Assembly: GCA_041300525.1 (NCBI GenBank) | Contig: JBGLNJ010000001.1 | Location: forward strand, 372,001 to 436,000 | Direction of reading: 5' to 3' | Source: JBGLNJ01 sp041300525 | GTDB lineage: Bacteria; Chloroflexota; Anaerolineae; Fen-1058 | DNA: 64,000 nt | Part shown: piece by piece, positions 58,415 through 64,000 of the stretch | Layout of the letters: every line of letters begins with the position of its first letter | Numbering within the stretch: position 1 is the stretch's first letter | The notes under the pieces: generated by a model | Database searches by the model: none | Told to the model about the DNA's origin: nothing | What the model saw: only the letters and a program-made list of their open reading frames with translations | Program-made: the position numbers and the translations under genes

Positions 58415-61189
58415 ATGTCGTCCAGCAAACTGAGCGTGTTATGTGACCGAATCATTGAAGCAGGTTGGTTAGCTGCGCTCATCGTCATACCACTCTTTTT
58501 CAATATGTACTCCCGGCGCAACTTTGAAGCGGACAAGCTCTTGTTGCTGCGCTCCATCGCAACCGTCATGGCCGTCGCCTGGATTGCAAAGTGGATCGAG
58601 CAGCGCCTCGCGCTGCGTTCCCTGCTGCGCAGTGGACCCGCATTGCCATTGTTGGCGCTCGTCGCAGCTTGTCTGCTCACCACGCTCACGTCCATCACGC
58701 CGCGCGTCTCGTTTTTTGGCTCATACACACGCTTGCAGGGGACGTACACCGTGCTTGCCTATGTCGTTATCGCGGCCCTGCTTGCGCATGGGCTGCGGAC
58801 GCGCCGACAGGTCGGGCGACTGGTGAAGACGCTGATCCTCTCCAGCTTTCCGGTGGCGCTCTATGCTGTGCTGCAACGTTGTGGCTTTGACCCGCTATGG
58901 GAGCAGCTCACGCCGGACGGGCGCGTTTTTTCCAGCATGGGCAATCCCATCTATTTGGCAGCCTATCTGGCGATGGCGTTTTGCCTCACACTCGGCAAGA
59001 TCGCGCAAGATTGGCAAGGGCTGCGCGACGATGCGACGGCGCGACTCGCCGGGGGGATCGAAATCGTCGTTTATGCGTTGATAGGGTTTACACAGTTGGG
59101 CGGGATGGTGTTCGCGGTTAGCCGTGGTCCGCTCCTGGGCTGGCTGGCCGGAGTGGGATTGTTCATTTTGCTGCTTGCGCTGCTGCTGCGAAAGCGCGGC
59201 ATGGCCTGGGGATTGATCGGAGCGGGGCTGGTCGTCGTCGCTTTGCTCGTTGCGCTCGGACTGCCTGCCGCGCCGTTATCGGCGTTGCGCTCCCTGCCCA
59301 TGGTTGGGCGATTGTTCAATCTGACGGCGAGTTCGGGCGATAGCGCCCAGGTGCGAGTTTTGATCTGGCAGGGCGCGCTCGATCTTGTCCAGCCGCACGC
59401 GCCGCTCCAGTTCCCCGACAGCGCGCCGGATCCGCTCAACTTGATTCGCCCGCTGGTGGGCTATGGGCCTGAATCTCTGTATCTCGTTTTCGGCCAAGTC
59501 TTTCCGCATGCCCTGGCGACGCAGACGGGTTATGGCGGCGGCACGGCCGTGGGGCGCAGCCACAACGAGACATGGGATGCGCTGGTCACGGGCGGACTGG
59601 CGGGCTTGCTCGCCTATCAAGTCTTGTTTGCAGGCTTGTTCCTCTACGGCCTGCGCGCTCTGGGGTTGATCGCGCACGGGCGCGAGCGTAACGCTTTCAT
59701 CGGTCTGTGGGGCGCTAGTGGATTGCTGGTTGGACTGTTGTCTCTTGTGTGGCGCCAGCCCCAGTATCTGGGTGCTGCGATCGCTTTGGGGAATCTGTGC
59801 GGCCTGTTGCTGTATCTGATCTATACGGTTGCGCGGTGGCAGGGCCGGTTTGAGCCGGCCCTGCCGCGCGCCGATCGGCTGCTGATAGCGGCGCTGCTCT
59901 CCGGCATTCTCGTACACTATGTCGAAATCCAATTTGGCTTTGGCGTGGCCGCCACGCGCTTGTTGCTGTGGACGTTTGCCGGGTTGATGGTGGCGTTAGG
60001 CTCCAAGCGGCTGTTGTTGGAAAAAGCGCAAGACCCGGCGCTCCAGGGCGAAGCAAGTTTGCGTCAATCCGTGCCCTGGCTGGGCGGCGCGTTGGGGCTG
60101 GCCGCGATCATCGCCCTAATCATGCTGACGCTGCTGTATGCCTTTATCACGAATGTCGAGCAACTCGCCGATCCGGCGCGCATCCTTTTACGCTCGCTGT
60201 CCTTCAATGCTTTGCAGGGACAGGCTTCGTATGCCGTGCCGGGCCTGTTATCGCTGACGTGCGTGCTGGCGCTGATCGCCGGGTTGGCCGGCATGGCGCG
60301 CTCTCGAATGTTGACGGATACCCGCAGCGTGCTGGCGGCGACGACGCTTTCGACGCTGCTGGCGTTGGGACTGGCCGGCATTTTGAGTTTTGGGTTGGCA
60401 GGGCGTGTGGCGCTGTTGCGAAACTATTCTGCGAGCGCGCAAGATGCCCTCACCTTTGCCGGCTGGCAAGTGCGCCTGTTCGATTACTATGCCGCCGGGT
60501 TATTCGCGCTGCTGTTATTGATGGCGCTGGCGCTGTTGGCGGAAGACAGGCGTCTGCCGGCAGCCTGGGCAGTGAACCGTTGGAGTTGGGCTGCGCTTGT
60601 CCCGCTGGTACTGGCGGCGTGGGCCTGTGTCAACACATTGAATCTCGACTCGATCCGCGCCGACATGCTCTATCAGCAAGGCGAACGATACGCTCGATGG
60701 CAAGAGTGGGACTATGCCATCGCCCTCTACAAGCGCGCCATTGATCGCGCGCCCTATGAAGATGTGTATTGCCGCGGAATGGGGCAGGCTTTGCTCGGCA
60801 AGGCTGTGTCTGCCAGCCCCGATTCTCCGGCGCGTTTTGATGAGCAGACGCCGCTGGACAGAATTTGGAGTGTGGGCCTACAGCCAGACGTGGAACTGAA
60901 CCGCGCCGATCTGTTTTATGCCGCCCGCGCCGTGTTCCTGCGGGGGCGCGCGCTCAACCCCCTCAACGCCGATCATAGCGCCGGACTGGCGCTCACCTAT
61001 CGCCGTTGGGCCGAGTTGACCGCCGAGCCGGCTCAACGAGCCAGCCTGGTCGAGCAGTCCAGCCAATACTATGCGGCGGCCTTGCGCCTGACCCCCCAGG
61101 ATGCCCAACTCAAAAACGATTGGGCAATGCTGGATCCGTTGTTGATGGGCGGACCTGGCAGGGTTCTGGGACACACGGCTGCGCCATGA
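58415..61189 (+). CDS. Second O-antigen ligase-like TPR membrane protein (paralogue)
   Basis: A 924-residue tandem paralogue of the upstream gene. Both start M(S/T)SSKL..LCD.IIEAGWL and share VLRSIATVMAVAWI-type helices, SFFGSYTRLQGTYTVLAYVV, SMGNPIYLAAYLAMAFCLTL, SRGPLLGWLAG and GRSHNETWDALVTGGLAGLL. The C-terminal TPR part is shorter, with one clear unit (YARWQEWDYAIALYKRAIDR) and a degenerate second. ATG 58415 is chosen by homology and after GGGGGGAAG; ATG 58388 overlaps the upstream stop (ATGA) and would add nine residues. The pair lies between the archaellin relic and FlaD-like genes, so glycosylation of surface filaments is possible but unproven. Confidence 0.82.
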   Translation: MSSSKLSVLCDRIIEAGWLAALIVIPLFFNMYSRRNFEADKLLLLRSIATVMAVAWIAKWIEQRLALRSLLRSGPALPLLALVAACLLTTLTSITPRVSFFGSYTRLQGTYTVLAYVVIAALLAHGLRTRRQVGRLVKTLILSSFPVALYAVLQRCGFDPLWEQLTPDGRVFSSMGNPIYLAAYLAMAFCLTLGKIAQDWQGLRDDATARLAGGIEIVVYALIGFTQLGGMVFAVSRGPLLGWLAGVGLFILLLALLLRKRGMAWGLIGAGLVVVALLVALGLPAAPLSALRSLPMVGRLFNLTASSGDSAQVRVLIWQGALDLVQPHAPLQFPDSAPDPLNLIRPLVGYGPESLYLVFGQVFPHALATQTGYGGGTAVGRSHNETWDALVTGGLAGLLAYQVLFAGLFLYGLRALGLIAHGRERNAFIGLWGASGLLVGLLSLVWRQPQYLGAAIALGNLCGLLLYLIYTVARWQGRFEPALPRADRLLIAALLSGILVHYVEIQFGFGVAATRLLLWTFAGLMVALGSKRLLLEKAQDPALQGEASLRQSVPWLGGALGLAAIIALIMLTLLYAFITNVEQLADPARILLRSLSFNALQGQASYAVPGLLSLTCVLALIAGLAGMARSRMLTDTRSVLAATTLSTLLALGLAGILSFGLAGRVALLRNYSASAQDALTFAGWQVRLFDYYAAGLFALLLLMALALLAEDRRLPAAWAVNRWSWAALVPLVLAAWACVNTLNLDSIRADMLYQQGERYARWQEWDYAIALYKRAIDRAPYEDVYCRGMGQALLGKAVSASPDSPARFDEQTPLDRIWSVGLQPDVELNRADLFYAARAVFLRGRALNPLNADHSAGLALTYRRWAELTAEPAQRASLVEQSSQYYAAALRLTPQDAQLKNDWAMLDPLLMGGPGRVLGHTAAP

Positions 61190-61319
61190 GCCTGTTCAGC
61201 CCCCTGCTATGGTTCCGTAACCCAAATGAAACCCTGAACAAGCCTGTTTTGAACTACACTAACATGCAGCCCAGCCTGGGACGCGGCCAGGCGTTCTATT
61301 GACCCAAAGGGAGGCATCC

Positions 61320-61928
61320 GTGGAACTGGAACAACGAGTCAAAGCGCTCGAATATGAACTAAAGATCCTGAAAAACGAAATCCAGAGGACGCTCTTGGAC
61401 ATCCAGGAGCAAGTCCTCGTTCACTATTACCCTGCCCTCAGGTCGGAAGAGTCGGCCCCTTCGGACGGCACTTTGCAGGCGATCGAAGCCATCCGGGCCA
61501 AGCAGGTGACTTTGGCGCCTCCACCCTCCGTGCCGGTGGCAGTCGCCAAAAAGGTGACGCTGGACGAGATCAGGGCGGCGTCGAGCGGGGCCGCAGCGCC
61601 TCAACCGGCGGCGGTGGCTGCCCCTTCCGCCCCGGAGGGAGATCAGGCGGTCATGGTCAAGCTTTCGGGGTGGGTGAACGATAGCGCCGCCAAACTGGGC
61701 AGTGAGCGCGCGACCAAACTCATCCAGGCCTGCATTGACAAAGGCATCTTGTCCGCCGAGACGAAAGATGTTCTCCTGCGAATGGCTTCGTTGAACAAAG
61801 AGGCTGCGCCGGTTAAAGTGTCCTCCAACGAGATACTCGCCGCCATCCTGAAACTCGACGAGATGCTGGGCCGCGCGGCCGACATCGAAGAGGCTCTCAC
61901 GGTGATCGAGGAGGCCAGCCTTGGATAA
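61320..61928 (+). CDS. FlaD/E-like archaellum accessory protein
   Basis: A 202-residue cytosolic protein from GTG 61320, which follows GGGAGG by 5 bases. Residues 1-35 form a coiled coil (ELEQRVKALEYELKILKNEI). A proline/alanine-rich linker (~60-105) follows. The C-terminal helical domain (~110-165) reads VKLSGWVNDSAAKLGSERAT and KLIQACIDKGILSAETKDVL, matching the shape of archaeal FlaD/E domains (W..xL....G....-xx..Y...GWIS..v...L). In archaea FlaC/D/E link the motor to chemotaxis input. It overlaps the following FlaF/FlaG-like gene by 8 bases. Similarity is moderate, so the call depends partly on context. Confidence 0.6.
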   Translation: MELEQRVKALEYELKILKNEIQRTLLDIQEQVLVHYYPALRSEESAPSDGTLQAIEAIRAKQVTLAPPPSVPVAVAKKVTLDEIRAASSGAAAPQPAAVAAPSAPEGDQAVMVKLSGWVNDSAAKLGSERATKLIQACIDKGILSAETKDVLLRMASLNKEAAPVKVSSNEILAAILKLDEMLGRAADIEEALTVIEEASLG

Positions 61929-62379
61929 GACCATCGTCACAGCCCTGTTGGTCATCGCCGGCGTGATTTCCGCAGTGTTCGTCTTCAACTCCATCTACCC
62001 GGCCATCGTCCAAAGCAGCGATGCCATGACCAGCATGGAGCGCAGGATGGACGAGCGCCTCAAGAGCGGCATTCAGATCATCCACGCCTCCAAGTCCGGC
62101 AGTACCACGCTGGTGTGGGTCAAAAATGTCGGCTCTCTGCGCGCTGCGCCGGTCGAAATGTGTGACATTTTCTTTGGGCCGGAGGGCAATTTTGTCCGCA
62201 TTCCCTACGGCACGGGCGCCGGCGAATGGCAATACACGCTGGAAGGCGCCGCCGCCGAATGGACCCCCTCGGCGACGGTCAAGATCACGATCAAGACCGC
62301 TCTAACGCCGGGCGTGCGGTATTTCATCAAAATAGTTCTGGTCAACGGCGTGAGCGACGAATCCTATTTCAGCGGGTGA
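61921..62379 (+). CDS. Archaellum FlaF/FlaG-family protein (first)
   Basis: A 152-residue protein with a TTG start at 61921 preceded by GAGGAGG (61907-61913). One N-terminal helix (KTIVTALLVIAGVISAVFVF) resembles an archaellin/pilin-type segment. A beta-sandwich follows: TLVWVKNVGSLRAAPVEMCD, then IFFGPEGNFVRIPYGTGAGE, TVKITIKTALTPGVRYFIKI and a final NGVSDESYFSG. In archaea FlaF and FlaG are membrane-anchored beta-sandwich proteins that hold the archaellum stator at the S-layer or outer envelope. FlaF and FlaG cannot be told apart with confidence here. It is followed by a second family member after 3 bases. Confidence 0.7.
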   Translation: MDKTIVTALLVIAGVISAVFVFNSIYPAIVQSSDAMTSMERRMDERLKSGIQIIHASKSGSTTLVWVKNVGSLRAAPVEMCDIFFGPEGNFVRIPYGTGAGEWQYTLEGAAAEWTPSATVKITIKTALTPGVRYFIKIVLVNGVSDESYFSG

Positions 62380-62382
62380 GCC

Positions 62383-62904
62383 ATGGAAACAGCGATTACG
62401 GCGCTTATCGTCATCAGCCTGCTGGTGTTGTCCATCCTGATGGTAACCGAGCGCTCTCTTTCGGCGCAGGCAAGCTTTTCCGAGTCGCTCCGCCAAATGC
62501 AGGATGGGATCGAAGAACGATCCAGGACGGGCGTCACTCCCATCAAGGCGGAGACCAAAGCCGACGGAGCGACCGTCGAGATCACACTCAAGAATACGGG
62601 CAATGCCAAGTTGGCCGATTTTGGCCGATGGGATGTGATCCTGGAATATGACACGGGCGGGAGCTGGCAAACTCGCTGGTACAGCTACACGGCGAGCCTG
62701 GCCTCCAATCAGTGGACGGTGGCCGGTATCTATTTGAACGCGGCCACGCCCACGGCCGAGGTCTTTGAACCCAATATACTTAATCCGGGAGAAGAGATGG
62801 TGATCCAGGTCAGTGTTTCACCCGCGGTCGGATCGTCCACCACGAACCGGGCCACGATCGCCACTCCCAATGGCATTAGCGCTTCGACGGTGTTTACACG
62901 CTGA
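62383..62904 (+). CDS. Archaellum FlaF/FlaG-family protein (second)
   Basis: A 173-residue protein: N-terminal helix TALIVISLLVLSILMVTERS, a short helical stalk (ASFSESLRQMQDGIEERSRT), then a beta-sandwich containing VEITLKNTGNAKLADFGRWD and VILEYDTGGSW, and ending ATIATPNGISASTVFTR. The KNTGNxxLxDF pattern is shared with archaeal FlaF-type and pilin-like beta-sandwich domains. It is 3 bases after the preceding gene and probably co-translated. Archaeal operons run FlaD/E, FlaF, FlaG in this order, followed by FlaH, FlaI and FlaJ, none of which is in the window. Confidence 0.65.
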   Translation: METAITALIVISLLVLSILMVTERSLSAQASFSESLRQMQDGIEERSRTGVTPIKAETKADGATVEITLKNTGNAKLADFGRWDVILEYDTGGSWQTRWYSYTASLASNQWTVAGIYLNAATPTAEVFEPNILNPGEEMVIQVSVSPAVGSSTTNRATIATPNGISASTVFTR

Positions 62905-62937
62905 GAAATGGTATCATCTCAACAAGTGGGGGAGCTT

Positions 62938-62993
62938 GTTCGTAGTGCGCGCTTCAGCGCGTTGAAAATGGCGCTAAAGCGCCTACTACGAAC
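62938..62993. repeat. GTTCGTAGT long imperfect palindrome
   Basis: GTTCGTAGTGCGCGCTTCAG plus CGC on the left pairs with GGCGCTAAAGCGCCTACTAC plus GAAC on the right, with about four mismatches and a short loop. It lies between the second FlaF/FlaG-like gene and cheW; dispersed-repeat character is inferred from its type. Confidence 0.7.
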
Positions 62994-63061
62994 TTGACCG
63001 CCCCGAAATATTGAAAAGATACGAGACATGATCCAGCCAGGGGTGAACAGTTACCTGGCTG

Positions 63062-63086
63062 ACACCCCTTAAGGGTGTCCTGGGGA
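63062..63086. repeat. Dispersed near-palindrome, copy 2 (ACACCCCTTAAGGGTGT...)
   Basis: Identical over 25 bases to 24994-25018. It is 25 bases upstream of the cheW ATG, next to the longer palindrome at 62938, so the cheW leader is built largely of repeat DNA. Confidence 0.8.
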
Positions 63087-63110
63087 CAAATGGACTGCAA
63101 GGAGGCAGCG

Positions 63111-63599
63111 ATGGCGGAAAAAGTCATGAGCGAAACTAGAACGGCGGCGCAAAAGGTAGACGGCGGCATTCAATTGCTGACGTTCAAGCTGGACGACCAG
63201 GAATATGCACTCGATATCGCCAACGTCGTCCAGGTGGTCAGGATGGTCGCCATCACCCGAGCGCCCAAAGCGCCCGACTTTGTGGAGGGGATGGTCAACT
63301 TGCGGGGCAAGGTCATTCCGGTCGTTGACATCCGCAAGCGGTGCGGCCTGGCGACCAAGCCCTACGACCTGAATACCCAACTGTTGATCGCGCGGGCCGA
63401 CGGACGCATGATGGCCCTGATCGTGGACGTCGTCTCGGAGGTGCTCACCATGCCCAGCGAAAACATCGAGCCGCCCTCCCAGATCGGGCCGGAGATGGAG
63501 AACCTGGCGGCCGTGGGCAAGCTGGGCGATAGACTGCTGCTGATCATTGATCCCGGCACCATCTTGGTCGGAGCCGACGCGGCGCGAATCCAGGAGTGA
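63111..63599 (+). CDS. cheW: Chemotaxis coupling protein CheW
   Basis: A 162-residue CheW domain that links chemoreceptors to the CheA kinase. ATG 63111 follows GGAGG by 5 bases; the frame from 63075 is repeat-derived and is not the start. Motifs: LLTFKLDDQEYALDIANVVQ, then APDFVEGMVNLRGKVIPVVD, IRKRCGLATKP and LIVDVVSEVLTMPSENIEPP. The pattern of two SH3-like beta-barrels is complete. The cheR gene starts 19 bases after its stop, so a che operon begins here, directly behind archaellum genes on the same strand. Confidence 0.93.
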   Translation: MAEKVMSETRTAAQKVDGGIQLLTFKLDDQEYALDIANVVQVVRMVAITRAPKAPDFVEGMVNLRGKVIPVVDIRKRCGLATKPYDLNTQLLIARADGRMMALIVDVVSEVLTMPSENIEPPSQIGPEMENLAAVGKLGDRLLLIIDPGTILVGADAARIQE

Positions 63600-63618
63600 G
63601 CAGCGAGGAGAAGAGCGT

Positions 63619-64000
63619 GTGGTAGCGGGACCCATGACGATGCCGGCAATCCGAACGGCTGGGCCGTCAGTAGCAAAAGCGCACATGGACAAGGATTTCA
63701 ATCTGACGCAGGCCGATTACGCGCGCTTTCGGGATTTTATCCTGGAAAAGATCGGCCTGGACTATTCGGAAGACAAGCGGCGCATGCTGGGCCGCGGGCT
63801 GGCCGAGACGATGGAGGCGACCTCCTGCGCCGGCCTGGACGACCTGTATGCGCTGCTCTGGCGCTCCTCCGTCACCAGCCGCCCGTGGGATCAACTGGTC
63901 AGCGCGCTGACCGTCGGCGAGACCTACTTTTTTCGCAACTCGAGCCACTTTGACGCCTTGTCCAAACATATCCTGCCGGAAATCATCGCCCAGCGGGAAC
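63619..64000 (+). CDS. cheR: CheR methyltransferase, N-terminal part (truncated by window end)
   Basis: About 127 N-terminal residues of the receptor glutamate methyltransferase. GTG 63619 is 8 bases after GAGGAG; ATG 63634 and ATG 63685 (MDKDFNLTQADYARFRDFIL) are alternatives, the last matching the usual CheR start. The N-terminal helical domain is complete (LGRGLAETMEATSCAGLDDL), followed by LTVGETYFFRNSSHFDALSK, which holds the T-ETYFFR motif of the SAM-binding domain. The catalytic remainder lies beyond the window. Confidence 0.88.
   Translation, partial: MVAGPMTMPAIRTAGPSVAKAHMDKDFNLTQADYARFRDFILEKIGLDYSEDKRRMLGRGLAETMEATSCAGLDDLYALLWRSSVTSRPWDQLVSALTVGETYFFRNSSHFDALSKHILPEIIAQRE

Noticed and set aside
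61921..62904. Type IV pilins instead of FlaF/FlaG
   Set aside because: There is no prepilin G/E cleavage motif, and the beta-sandwich patterns and gene order fit archaellum stator proteins better. The possibility is kept as a refutation test.

Overview
The window looks like a chromosome segment of a Chloroflexota bacterium (Anaerolineae/Caldilineae-like; the class is inferred). The evidence is GC-rich coding sequence, minCDE next to a SEDS gene, very large GT-C membrane proteins with repeated C-terminal beta-modules, a PKD/DUF11 surface protein ending in a YLPLILR-type tail, many dispersed palindromes and period-7 repeats, and archaellum-type genes beside che genes. I saw no rRNA, tRNA or CRISPR.

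Layout. 1-7.2 kb (+): end of a uracil-DNA glycosylase, leucyl aminopeptidase, minC-minD-minE, a RodA/FtsW protein, a LURP-one-like protein and gltX. 7.3-20.1 kb (mostly -): gene debris (BrnT and epimerase fragments), an AglD/LPG-synthase-like flippase, a double DinB protein, and four tightly packed GT-C transferases. 20.3-25.2 kb: a large multi-sensor histidine kinase split by a GC-rich duplication, then a wrecked SLC13 permease. 25.3-40.1 kb: two class A penicillin-binding proteins, an antitoxin-like protein, a ~2,100-residue adhesin broken by two in-frame stops, and a LysM/M23 lipoprotein. The second PBP is joined to the 3' end of a lost GH31 gene, and a 142-bp MITE-like element follows. 40.3-54.6 kb (+): a catabolic cluster with three MFS transporters, a transaldolase, a FucI-like isomerase, a membrane-fused GH31 of the GDQxxDW type, a split SAF/UxaA dehydratase, a YeiH anion exporter, LarA and an esterase. 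54.8-64 kb (+): an archaellin C-terminal relic with a strong terminator, two O-antigen-ligase-like TPR proteins, FlaD-like and two FlaF/FlaG-like proteins, cheW and the start of cheR.

Two systems stand out. The catabolic cluster has most of the parts expected for transaldolase-type sulfosugar (sulfoquinovose) breakdown followed by sulfolactate desulfonation and sulfite export, although the classical sulfonate-binding motif of the GH31 is not obvious. The right end carries archaellum (archaeal-type motility) genes linked to chemotaxis genes in a bacterium. The window is also unusually rich in repeats that have entered reading frames without breaking them.
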